Made by a program: the position numbers and the translations under genes. 35,283 nucleotides of DNA from Pseudomonadota bacterium (GTDB lineage Bacteria > Pseudomonadota > Alphaproteobacteria > Sphingomonadales > Sphingomonadaceae): NCBI GenBank assembly GCA_018240865.1, contig JAFEEY010000047.1, positions 31,140 to 66,422 of the forward strand, given 5' to 3'. Under the pieces are notes generated by a model. That model ran no database searches. It saw only the letters and a list, made by a program, of their open reading frames with translations, and was not told the origin of the DNA. Below, piece by piece: positions 24,180 through 31,441 of this stretch. How positions within the stretch are numbered: position 1 is the first letter of the stretch; each line of letters starts with the position of its first letter.

Positions 24180-25288
24180 ACCCGCATCGGCATCAGTACA
24201 TAGAGCGCGGGCGACTTGTCATTCTCGCGGATCAGCGTCGGCGCGGCGGCGTCGGCAAGATGGACTTCGACAAGATCGCCGTCGATCTGGTGGAGAATGT
24301 CCATCAGATAGCGCGCGTTGAAGCCGATCTCGAAACCCTGTGCGGCATAGTCGCCCGGCACTTCTTCCGATGCGGTGCCGTTTTCCGGGCTGGTGACCGA
24401 GAGCGTGATCTTGTCGCGGTCCAGCGCCATTTTCACCGCGCGGGTCTTTTCGCTGGCGATGGTCGAGACGCGGTCGACGCCTTCCATGAAGCTCTTGGGG
24501 TCAAGCTTCAGTAGCTTGTCGTTCGCGGTCGGGATCACGCGCGAATAATCGGGGAAAGTGCCGTCGATCAGCTTCGACGTCAGCACCGCCGCGCCGAGAT
24601 CGAAGCGCACCTTGGTGTTGGACAGCGAGACGGCGACGGTGCCGTCCACTTCGTCCAATAGCTTGCGGATTTCGCCGACGCATTTGCGGGGCACGATGAT
24701 GTCCGGCATGCCCTCGGCGCCGTCCGGGCGCGGCACCGTGACGCGGGCGAGGCGGTGGCCGTCGGTCGCCGCCGCTTTCAGCACCGGCTGCGCTTCGTCC
24801 GAGACGTGGAAGAAGATGCCGTTCAGATAATAGCGCGTTTCCTCGGTCGAGATGGCGAAGCGCGTCTTGTCGATGATCTGGCGAAGCGTCGCGGCCGGCA
24901 GCTCGAACCTGGTCGGCAGCTCGCCCTCGGCGATGATCGGGAAATCGTCGCGCGGCAGCGTCTGCAGGTTGAAGCGCGCGCGGCCCGCCACGATCGACAT
25001 CTTGCCCTCGGCCGCAGCGAGCTGGACCTGGCTGCCTTCGGGCAGCTTGCGAACGATGTCGAACAGCGTGTGGGCGGAGACGGTGGTCGCGCCGGGCTGA
25101 TCGACGGCCGCCTCGACCATCTCGACGATCTGCAGGTCCAGATCGGTCGCCATCAGGCGGATGCCGCCTTCGGCCGACGCCTCGATCAGTACGTTGGACA
25201 GGATCGGAATGGTGTTGCGGCGCTCCACCACCGACTGGACATGGGCCAGGCTTCTGAGAAGCGTTGCCCGTTCGATCGTCGCTTTCAT
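24176..25288 (-). CDS. dnaN: DNA polymerase III, beta sliding clamp
   Basis: 370 residues from ATG 25286-25288, the usual length. The ring clamp that tethers the replicative polymerase. Typical start MKATIERATLLRSLAHVQSV followed by RNTIPILSNVLIEASAEGG, repeated three-domain beta-alpha pattern, and the C-terminal SPALYVLMPMRV. It has a GGGGGAC ribosome site. In this window it is not next to dnaA or recF. ImuB and the mutasome act on this clamp. A terminator stem lies only 42 bp upstream on the same strand. Confidence 0.97.
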   Translation of the reverse strand: MKATIERATLLRSLAHVQSVVERRNTIPILSNVLIEASAEGGIRLMATDLDLQIVEMVEAAVDQPGATTVSAHTLFDIVRKLPEGSQVQLAAAEGKMSIVAGRARFNLQTLPRDDFPIIAEGELPTRFELPAATLRQIIDKTRFAISTEETRYYLNGIFFHVSDEAQPVLKAAATDGHRLARVTVPRPDGAEGMPDIIVPRKCVGEIRKLLDEVDGTVAVSLSNTKVRFDLGAAVLTSKLIDGTFPDYSRVIPTANDKLLKLDPKSFMEGVDRVSTIASEKTRAVKMALDRDKITLSVTSPENGTASEEVPGDYAAQGFEIGFNARYLMDILHQIDGDLVEVHLADAAAPTLIRENDKSPALYVLMPMRV

Positions 25289-25329
25289 GCGTCCCCCAGC
25301 GCCGTTGCCGGCCTGCCTATCCTCTGGTC

Positions 25330-25354
25330 AAAAAGGGGGCGCTGAGACGCCCCC
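25330..25354 (-). terminator. Rho-independent terminator just upstream of dnaN
   Basis: On the minus strand GGGGGCG-TCTCAG-CGCCCCC (25354-25335) is followed by TTTTT (25334-25330). It would end transcription coming from the outer-membrane gene (25598-26176), and forces dnaN to use a promoter close to its start, unless it works as an attenuator. Confidence 0.75.
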
Positions 25355-25427
25355 TCGGTTCACGCGCTTTTCTGGACAAGAAAAGGGGCCGGAGCAAGCG
25401 CCCCGACCCCTGTTTTCCACACTCTTT

Positions 25428-25588
25428 CCCCTCTCCCTTGACGGGAGAGGGCGACTCAAGCCGTCAGGCTTGCGCGGGATGAGGGTGACCGAGGTGGAGA
25501 ATAATCTCCGAGTCAGCCACCCTCACCAAGCTACGCTAGGCGGACGAGCCGCCGAGCTTCGCCATCCTCTTCCGTCAAGGGAGAGGGG
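25428..25588. repeat. 161-bp palindromic element with 23-bp terminal inverted repeats
   Basis: The ends form a 23-bp inverted repeat with one mismatch (25428-25450 with 25566-25588, beginning CCCCTCTCCCTTGACG). Inside, a partly self-complementary core surrounds the 15-mer GGTGGAGAATAATCT (25493-25507), also present at 5217-5231. The structure resembles a miniature non-coding mobile element. Confidence 0.8.
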
Positions 25589-25597
25589 CGTTTTGGC

Positions 25598-26176
25598 TTA
25601 GAACCGGAAGCCGATGCCGCCCACGACCTGGTGGCGTGAGATGCCCTGCTCATAGTTCGAGTAGCGATATTCCGCCTTGGCGTAGAGATTCTGGCCGAAC
25701 TTCTGCTCGACGCCCGCGCCGACGCGGATGCCGTCCAGATTGTCGCGGGCCGAGAAGTTGGCGGTCGGCGTCGCGCTGTCGGTGTAGGTCACGCCGAACC
25801 GCGCATTGGTGTAGCCGGCCTTGGCGTACAGCAGCGTGTTGGGCGTCACCGCCGCGCCGATGCGGGCGCCGGCATACAGGTCGCGCTTCGCATTGGCGCA
25901 GATGCGGTCGGTCGCGGTCACGAAGTTGGTGTCGCAACCCTTGGCACTGGAATCCATCGCCTCGCCTTCGATGCCGAGGACCGCACCGCCGAGCTGGAAG
26001 TCATAGCCGGCGCCGATGCCATAGGCGACGCCGTCACGGCCGCCGCCATTGCCCTTGACGTGATCGTAGCCGACCAGACCTTCGAGGCGGAAGCCGGTGA
26101 AGGGGGCAGCGTCCTGCGCCAGGGCCGGGGTCGCCATGGCAGTCGCCGCAAGGGCTGCGAGGATAAACTTTTTCAT
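25598..26176 (-). CDS. Outer-membrane beta-barrel protein (192 aa)
   Basis: 192 residues from ATG 26174-26176. Signal peptide MKKFILAALAATAMATPALA, then alternating hydrophobic and polar strands with glycine and aromatic residues (RLEGLVGYDHVKGNGGG, AYGIGAGYDFQLGGAVLG, DLYAGARIGAAVTPNTLLYA, LYAKAEYRYSNYEQG) and a final phenylalanine (GGIGFRF), the standard signal for outer-membrane insertion. The size fits an eight-stranded OmpA/Omp25-like barrel. Probably structural or adhesion-related; exact role unknown. Confidence 0.9.
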   Translation of the reverse strand: MKKFILAALAATAMATPALAQDAAPFTGFRLEGLVGYDHVKGNGGGRDGVAYGIGAGYDFQLGGAVLGIEGEAMDSSAKGCDTNFVTATDRICANAKRDLYAGARIGAAVTPNTLLYAKAGYTNARFGVTYTDSATPTANFSARDNLDGIRVGAGVEQKFGQNLYAKAEYRYSNYEQGISRHQVVGGIGFRF

Positions 26177-26379
26177 GTTGTTCACTCCACTCATACTCAT
26201 TTTCATTCTCATCTCTCGCCGGGCCGAAGGGGGCGGCCGCGGGGAGAAGGGCCTAGATGGGGTCCGCAAGCTGAACCTCAAGCAACGTAAGATGAACCTC
26301 ACACAACGAGCGACGATGTTGCGGATTGGCCACACCCGCCTTGCCGCTGGCGCGACAAAAATGTAGAAACGGCGGCAAG

Positions 26380-26391
26380 TACCGATCGGTA
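26380..26391. promoter_or_regulatory. TACCGATCGGTA palindrome in the barrel-ppx divergent region
   Basis: A perfect 12-bp palindrome in the 250-bp divergent region between the barrel gene and the Ppx/GppA gene. The ACCG...CGGT symmetry resembles TetR-family operators, though no TetR gene is in the window. It overlaps the earliest possible ppx start (26391), which argues for the later ATG at 26427. The rest of 26177-26379 holds no gene. Confidence 0.35.
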
Positions 26392-26426
26392 TGCCCGGTC
26401 GGAGAATGACAAGAGTGACGGCAGTT

Positions 26427-27467
26427 ATGGCGGATTTATCGCCCCTGCCGATGCAGCCCCGGCCACGATCCGGGGTCCGCACGGCAAGCCCTGCGCCCCA
26501 GGCGTCACGGCGCACCTATGGCGCGCTGGATCTGGGCACCAACAATTGCAGGCTTTTGATCGCTCGTCCCGCGCAGGACGGTTTCGTGATCGTCGATGCC
26601 TTTTCGCGGATCGTCCGGCTCGGCGAAGGGCTGGCGGCGACAGGGCGCTTGAGCGACGCGGCGATGGACCGTGCAGTCTCCGCGCTCCGCATCTGCGCAG
26701 ACAAATTGCGGCGACGCCATGTGCATATTTCGCGCTCGGTCGCGACCGAGGCGTGCCGCCGCGCCGCCAACGGCCACGAATTCGTCGATCGCGTCCGGCG
26801 CGAGACCGGCATCATGATCGACATTATTCCTGCCGGGGAGGAAGCGCGCCTCGCCGTGATGGGCTGCCACGTGCTGCTGGAGGAAGGGGACGGCCCGGCG
26901 CTGATCTTCGATATCGGCGGCGGCTCAACCGAGCTGGTGCTGGTCGATACATCCGGCCCGCTCCCGCGCACGCTGGACTGGTATTCCGCGCCCTGGGGCG
27001 TGGTTTCGCTGACCGAAGTGGAGCCGGGCGACGCCACCACACCGGAAGGGCGGCTCGATATCTATACCCGCATGCGGGCGCGGGTGTCCGGCGCCTTTTC
27101 CGCCTTCGCTGCGCGATTGCCGCAAGGGACGCGCGCGCATTTGCGCTTGCTCGGCACCAGCGGCACGGTGACGACGCTCGCCAGCGTCCATCTCGGCCTG
27201 CCCAGCTACGATCGCAACGCGATCGACGGGCTGATCGTGCAATCGGAGTCGCTGCGCGATGTCAGCCAGATGCTGTCGCGCATGTCGCATGCCGAGCGGA
27301 TCGAGCTCGCCTGTGTCGGCCAGGAGCGCGCCGACCTCGTCGTCGCCGGCTGCGCGATCCTTGAATCGATCCTCGACATTTTTCCGGCCGAGCGGCTGGG
27401 CGTCGCCGATCGCGGCATTCGCGAAGGTATTTTGCGCACGCTGATGGCGCGAGACGGCTTCCAATGA
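26427..27467 (+). CDS. Ppx/GppA family phosphatase
   Basis: 346 residues from ATG 26427 (ATG 26391 and 26406 are alternatives; none has a strong ribosome site, and 26427 gives the usual N-terminal length). Exopolyphosphatase or pppGpp 5'-phosphohydrolase of the ASKHA fold. Signatures: ALDLGTNNCRLLIARP, SRIVRLGEGLAATGRL, SVATEACRRAANG and the phosphate-binding IFDIGGGSTELVLVD, then GTSGTVTTLASV. It lacks the C-terminal HD domain of GppA. The next gene overlaps by four bases, so it is cotranscribed with rlmE. Confidence 0.92.
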   Translation: MADLSPLPMQPRPRSGVRTASPAPQASRRTYGALDLGTNNCRLLIARPAQDGFVIVDAFSRIVRLGEGLAATGRLSDAAMDRAVSALRICADKLRRRHVHISRSVATEACRRAANGHEFVDRVRRETGIMIDIIPAGEEARLAVMGCHVLLEEGDGPALIFDIGGGSTELVLVDTSGPLPRTLDWYSAPWGVVSLTEVEPGDATTPEGRLDIYTRMRARVSGAFSAFAARLPQGTRAHLRLLGTSGTVTTLASVHLGLPSYDRNAIDGLIVQSESLRDVSQMLSRMSHAERIELACVGQERADLVVAGCAILESILDIFPAERLGVADRGIREGILRTLMARDGFQ

Positions 27468-28129
27468 GAGGCAGCGGCCACCAGCGCGTCAAGACCGCGC
27501 GCAGACGCACTGCCGCCTCCACCCGTTGGCTCGAGCGGCAGCTGAACGATCCCTATGTGAAGCGCGCCAAGGCGGAAGGCTATCGCTCCCGCGCCGCTTA
27601 CAAGCTGATCGAGCTCGACGAGCGCTTCGGCATCCTGAAGGGCGCCAAGCGGATCGTCGATTTGGGCGTCGCGCCCGGCGGCTGGGCGCAGGTCGCCAAG
27701 CGCCGCCACAAGGACGCGGCGATTGTCGGCATCGACCTGCTGCCGACCGATCCGATCGATGGCGTCACTTTGTTCCAAATGGATTTCACCGACGATGCGG
27801 CCCCGGACAGGCTGCGGGAGGCACTGAGCGGCCCGGCGGATCTGGTGATGTCTGACATGGCCGCGAACACCGTCGGCCATGCCCAGACCGACCATCTGCG
27901 CACGATGGCGCTGGTGGAAAGCGCCGCCTGGTTCGCGATTGAGACGCTCCGGCCCGGGGGTAGCTTCATCGCCAAAGTGCTGGCCGGCGGTGCAGACAAT
28001 GATCTGGTCGCGCTGCTGAAGAAGCATTTCACGACAGTGAAACACGCGAAGCCCCCCGCGAGCCGCAAGGGATCGAGCGAGTGGTACGTGATCGCGCAGG
28101 GGTTCAAGGGCGCGCGCGAAGCACCGTGA
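27464..28129 (+). CDS. rlmE: 23S rRNA 2'-O-methyltransferase RlmE (FtsJ/RrmJ)
   Basis: 221 residues from ATG 27464, overlapping the ppx-type stop (ATGA). Methylates U2552 of 23S rRNA in the large subunit. The catalytic tetrad K47, D131 (DMAANTVGH), K171 (FIAKVLAGG) and E206 (SSEWYVIAQG) is complete. The AdoMet motif is VDLGVAPGGWAQVA at about 65-78. N-terminal KTARRRTAASTRWLERQLND is typical. Confidence 0.97.
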   Translation: MRGSGHQRVKTARRRTAASTRWLERQLNDPYVKRAKAEGYRSRAAYKLIELDERFGILKGAKRIVDLGVAPGGWAQVAKRRHKDAAIVGIDLLPTDPIDGVTLFQMDFTDDAAPDRLREALSGPADLVMSDMAANTVGHAQTDHLRTMALVESAAWFAIETLRPGGSFIAKVLAGGADNDLVALLKKHFTTVKHAKPPASRKGSSEWYVIAQGFKGAREAP

Positions 28130-28130
28130 A

Positions 28131-28237
28131 CGTCATCCCGAACTTGTTTCGGGACAAGCGCGAGGCAGGCGTTGCGCCGGACGGGTTGCTGGTGTCACGC
28201 GGCACGACGCTTATCCCGAAACAAGTTCGGGATGACG
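28131..28237. repeat. Palindromic element with perfect 24-bp inverted ends
   Basis: 28131-28154 (CGTCATCCCGAACTTGTTTC and on to GGGA) is the exact reverse complement of 28214-28237, with 59 bp between. Each arm has its own TCCCGAA...TTCGGGA dyad. It lies between the convergent rlmE and DsbA-like genes, 1 bp after the rlmE stop, so it may serve as a bidirectional terminator; it also looks like a mobile REP-type repeat. Confidence 0.85.
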
Positions 28238-28241
28238 GAAG

Positions 28242-28952
28242 TCAGCTTTTCTCGCGCGCTTCGGCCACCGCCTCCTTCAGCGCGTCATAGCCGACCGCGC
28301 CGCTCATGATGCGGTTCCCCACGACCCAGCTGGGCGTGCCGATAAAGCCCAGAACGCGATATAGCTCGGCATTCTGGGCCAGCTCCTGTTCGGTGCGCGG
28401 CGCTTTCACCATCGCCTGCACTTTGGCGAGATCGAGGCCGGCCGCGCGCGCTGCCTGCTCGATCGTCGCGGCATTCGGCCGGCCGGCGGCGTAGAGCGCG
28501 TCGTGGAAGGCAGCGAAGCGGCCCTGTTCGGCCGCGCCCAGGCTCACTCGCGCCGCCGCCTCGCTTTCGCGGCTGAGGATCGGCAGCTCGCGGAACACGA
28601 CCCGGATTTTCGGGTCTTCCTTCACCAGCCGCTGCACATCGGGCAGGCTGGCGCGGCAATAGCCGCAAGCATAGTCGAAGAATTGCACGAGGGTGACGTC
28701 CGGCTTTTCCGCGCCGATCCAGGCGCCGGCATAGGGCGTTTCCAGCGCCAGCCGGTTGGGCGCGATCTGCGCTGCCGCCTGCTTCTGGCGCAGCAGGTCC
28801 ATCGCTTCGGTCAGGACTTCGGGATTGTCGAGCAGATAGGCCCTGACCTGCGATCCGCCCCGCATAGAATGCATGACCAATGCGGCAGTGCCGACAGAGG
28901 CGATCGCGGCGGCGCCGAGCGCCACGCCGGCAAAGGGAATCCATTGTTTCAT
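28242..28952 (-). CDS. DsbA-family thiol oxidoreductase (membrane-anchored, 236 aa)
   Basis: 236 residues from ATG 28950-28952. An N-terminal membrane anchor or signal (about 5-28), then a helical N-terminal segment (VRAYLLDNPEVLTEAMDLLR) as in ScsC/DsbA-like proteins, and a thioredoxin fold. Active site C96-G-Y-C99 in FDYACGYCRASLP, cis-proline P207 in IGTPSWVVG. It makes or isomerises disulfide bonds in the periplasm. Its start overlaps the stop of the M48 protease (ATGA), so both act on envelope proteins and are cotranscribed. Confidence 0.92.
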   Translation of the reverse strand: MKQWIPFAGVALGAAAIASVGTAALVMHSMRGGSQVRAYLLDNPEVLTEAMDLLRQKQAAAQIAPNRLALETPYAGAWIGAEKPDVTLVQFFDYACGYCRASLPDVQRLVKEDPKIRVVFRELPILSRESEAAARVSLGAAEQGRFAAFHDALYAAGRPNAATIEQAARAAGLDLAKVQAMVKAPRTEQELAQNAELYRVLGFIGTPSWVVGNRIMSGAVGYDALKEAVAEAREKS

Positions 28953-30343
28953 GGCTGCGGCTGCTGCTCCGGATCCTTGTCCTTGTCTTTCTTTTTCTTC
29001 TTCATCTCGGGCTCGGCGACCAGATAGATATCCTGTGCGCGCACCCAGTCGGCCGATCCGCGCGGAATGCCCGCCATCGCCATGCGCGCGTTCACAAAGG
29101 CCAGCTTGTTATTGCCTTCCAGATTGTAGCGCTCCGCCGTGGCCAGCGCCGCGCGCGCCTGATCCCCCTTGCGATCGTAGATGATGCCCAGCTGATACCA
29201 GGCATCGGGGTTCTGATTGTCCTTGCCGATGGCGGATTTGAGGACTTTTTCGGCTTCCGGGAAATTCTTCTCATCCTCGGTCGCGATCAGCGCATGGCCG
29301 AACAGCGACGTGATGAGCGGATTGTAATTGGTCAGCTGCGTCGCCTCGCGCAGCATCGGAAGCGCCTCACCGGCCTTGCCGGATTCGAGCAGGATCTGGC
29401 CCTTGAGCTCCAGGAAATAGGGATCGTGCGGCGCGATGGCGAGCAAGGCGTCCGCTTCCTTCACCGCCTGGTCCGGATAGGCGGAGCGGTGCCAGGCATA
29501 GGCGCGGGCGTAGTGCGCCGGCACGCTTTGATCGGTCTCCGGATAAGCGCGCATCACTTGCTGCGGCTCCAGCACATAGCCTTTCAGCTTGGCCTTGATC
29601 CGCTGGAACCGGGCCTCCAGCGCCGGATCGCTTCTGGCATTCCAGCTTTTGGACGCTTCCAGCACGCCGGTCAGCGTGGACACGCGCTCCCGGTCGAGCG
29701 GGTGGGTCTGGTCATAAGCATCCTTGGGATTGTAGCCATAGCGGAGCGATTGGTTCTGGAGTTTCTTGAAGAAGGCCAGCAATCCCCTGCCGCTGATCCC
29801 GGCTTTATCGAGGAACGTCACGGCCGCCGCGTCCGCGCTCGATTCCTGGACGCGGGTAAAGGCAAGGAATTTGCCGAGGGCCGCGCGCTGGCCGGCCATC
29901 AGCACGCCCGCACCGGCATCGCCCGCGCCGGCCGCGATCGCGGCGGCACCGAGCAAAAGCGACAGCAGCATCACACCAGTCGCCGCCCGCGCGCCTTCGG
30001 CAAAACGGATGATATGGCCGCCGGTGATATGGCCGATTTCGTGCGCGATCACGCCCTGGACCATGTTGGCGCTATCCGCCTCGGTCAGGGTCGCCGAATG
30101 AATATAGACGATCTGCCCGCCCGCCACGAAAGCGTTGATCGAATTGTCATACAGCAGCACGACTTTGAAATTGCGCGGATCGAGCCCCGCCGCGATCACC
30201 AGCGGGCGCGAGATGTCCTGCAGCCACTGCTCGGTTTCGGCATCGCGCAGGATCGATTGTGCATAGGCCGGCCGCGCCAACAGCGCGAACGACAGCAGCA
30301 GCGCCACGAACGCCCGGAAAACGGACCGGAACCGGTACTCCAT
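28949..30343 (-). CDS. M48 family metalloprotease with TPR repeats (BepA-like)
   Basis: 464 residues from ATG 30341-30343 (the preceding GTG adds one residue), after AAGGCGG. Signal peptide about 1-28 (cleaved near PAYAQ). Zinc motif HEIGH at 101-105 (VIAHEIGHITGGH) and a protease domain to about 250. The C-terminal part has TPR-like helical repeats (LEARFQRIKAKLKG, YARAYAWHRSAYPDQAVKEA, SGKAGEALPMLREATQL, NFPEAEKVLKSAIGK). Related BepA proteins clear or assemble outer-membrane proteins in the periplasm. The end (KKKKKDKDKDPEQQPQP) is charged and disordered. Confidence 0.93.
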   Translation of the reverse strand: MEYRFRSVFRAFVALLLSFALLARPAYAQSILRDAETEQWLQDISRPLVIAAGLDPRNFKVVLLYDNSINAFVAGGQIVYIHSATLTEADSANMVQGVIAHEIGHITGGHIIRFAEGARAATGVMLLSLLLGAAAIAAGAGDAGAGVLMAGQRAALGKFLAFTRVQESSADAAAVTFLDKAGISGRGLLAFFKKLQNQSLRYGYNPKDAYDQTHPLDRERVSTLTGVLEASKSWNARSDPALEARFQRIKAKLKGYVLEPQQVMRAYPETDQSVPAHYARAYAWHRSAYPDQAVKEADALLAIAPHDPYFLELKGQILLESGKAGEALPMLREATQLTNYNPLITSLFGHALIATEDEKNFPEAEKVLKSAIGKDNQNPDAWYQLGIIYDRKGDQARAALATAERYNLEGNNKLAFVNARMAMAGIPRGSADWVRAQDIYLVAEPEMKKKKKDKDKDPEQQPQP

Positions 30344-30431
30344 CACGCCGCCTTATTCCGCCTGGGGCTGAACGCCCGGTGAAGGCGCCAGCTTCTAACT
30401 AAGCGGGCCGAGGCCTAACGTCCACCGCTCG

Positions 30432-30458
30432 TCGCTCCGGCGAAAGCCGGAATGACCG
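30432..30458. repeat. Single short palindromic repeat (REP-like)
   Basis: GTCGCTCCGGCGAAAGCCGG followed by AATGACC contains TCCGGC-GAAA-GCCGGA (30436-30451). It sits between two minus-strand genes, 7 bp after the stop of the one ending at 30465. It differs from the arrays at 33599 and 28131 and is probably an independent repeat family or a terminator-like hairpin. Confidence 0.55.
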
Positions 30459-30464
30459 GGGAAT

Positions 30465-31013
30465 TTAGTTGGCTGCGCTCGCTTCTACCTTCTCGACCCA
30501 TTGCGGGTAGAAAGCGGGCGAGCGGCTCGACCAGCCTGGGGCGGTCGCCGCGGCTTCGCTGATCGACTGGAGCAATTTGCGCCGCTTTTCCGGGTGCAGA
30601 TGCGGCAGCGCCGCCGCCGCGCAGAAGGAACTGGGCAGCCAGGGCCGCACGGCGGGGCCGATCAGCCGCTCGTAGAGAAAGCGATAAGCCGAAAAGCTGC
30701 ACAGCCGGTCCTGGCCCAGATCGAAGGCGCTGACCATGATCAGCGGCGTCATGAACGGCTCGACCGCGTCCAGCCCGCTATCGTCCGGCACCAGTGCCCG
30801 GACTTCCTCGAGCCGATCGTACATGCGGGTCTGGGCCTTGATGCTGGCGGCTTCGACGACGTCGCGCGACCAGATCGCGATCGCATCGTCGCGTTCCAGC
30901 CCGATATCGAGCGATCGGCGGATGTAGCGCTGCGTACCCGCAGGGAACGTCGCGAACTCCTTCATCTCGACCAGCGCCATCGCGCCGGCGGCGGGACCGA
31001 CCTTGCTGCCCAT
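30465..31013 (-). CDS. Conserved hypothetical protein (182 aa)
   Basis: 182 residues from ATG 31011-31013. No recognised domain. Mainly helical and cytoplasmic, with TFPAGTQRYIRRSLDIGLER, VDAVEPFMTPLIMVSAFDLG-like and LCSFSAYRFLYERLIGPAVR blocks and a C-terminal helix WVEKVEASAAN. Its reading frame has a coding-like composition; the overlapping plus-strand frame is low-complexity and judged to be a shadow. It is separated from the M48 gene by a short repeat, so its role is not informed by context. Confidence 0.75.
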   Translation of the reverse strand: MGSKVGPAAGAMALVEMKEFATFPAGTQRYIRRSLDIGLERDDAIAIWSRDVVEAASIKAQTRMYDRLEEVRALVPDDSGLDAVEPFMTPLIMVSAFDLGQDRLCSFSAYRFLYERLIGPAVRPWLPSSFCAAAALPHLHPEKRRKLLQSISEAAATAPGWSSRSPAFYPQWVEKVEASAAN

Positions 31014-31182
31014 GACTCTCGTACTCCGACCTTTTGCCGTTAACCTTATGCGGCCACAAGGCTTTCCAGCCCGTTAACCGCATCCGGTTCCCGACCGAAA
31101 TCGAATCAGAAAGTTTGCTGCGAAGCAACATGCGTTGCGACGAGCCGAGCTTCCACGCAACAAAAGGTCGTGGATAAGCCGG

Positions 31183-31425
31183 TCAGGCGTCCTTCTGCCG
31201 CTCGCGTTCCGCGGCTTCGTCATAGCCTGAGGACGGCGCCGGTTCCTGGCTACCGGGCGCCGCGGCGGCAGGCGGATCGGATGCGTCCATCGACTCGTCG
31301 GAGCCGGCGTCGATTTTCGCGTCCGGATCGGAAGGATCGCGTTTCAGCCGCTTCTCGATCGACGGGTCGCGGCCGGCATCCTGGCGCTCGTCCCGCAGCG
31401 TGTCTTGAGTTCCGGTGTCAGCCAT
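31183..31425 (-). CDS. Small acidic, probably disordered protein (80 aa)
   Basis: 80 residues from ATG 31423-31425 (the frame extends upstream to 31587 only through the kinase gene on the other strand). Very hydrophilic: MADTGTQDTLRDERQDAGRD, RLKRDPSDPDAKIDAGSDES, then Pro/Ala-rich and a charged AAERERQKDA end. No secondary structure or membrane segment is obvious, so it is likely disordered. The start codon lies 17 bp from the divergent sensor kinase gene, so the two promoters overlap. Function unknown. Confidence 0.65.
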   Translation of the reverse strand: MADTGTQDTLRDERQDAGRDPSIEKRLKRDPSDPDAKIDAGSDESMDASDPPAAAAPGSQEPAPSSGYDEAAERERQKDA

Positions 31426-31441
31426 GGGATTGCTCCAACCT

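Larger units (their letters stand above)
25289..25597. other. dnaN upstream region (309 bp): promoter region, terminator and repeat
   Basis: No gene is visible. 25289-25329 must hold most of the dnaN leader; TTGACC on the minus strand (25324-25329) is the only -35-like hexamer I see, without a good -10. A terminator (25330-25354) and a palindromic element (25428-25588) fill the rest and are listed separately. Confidence 0.5.
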
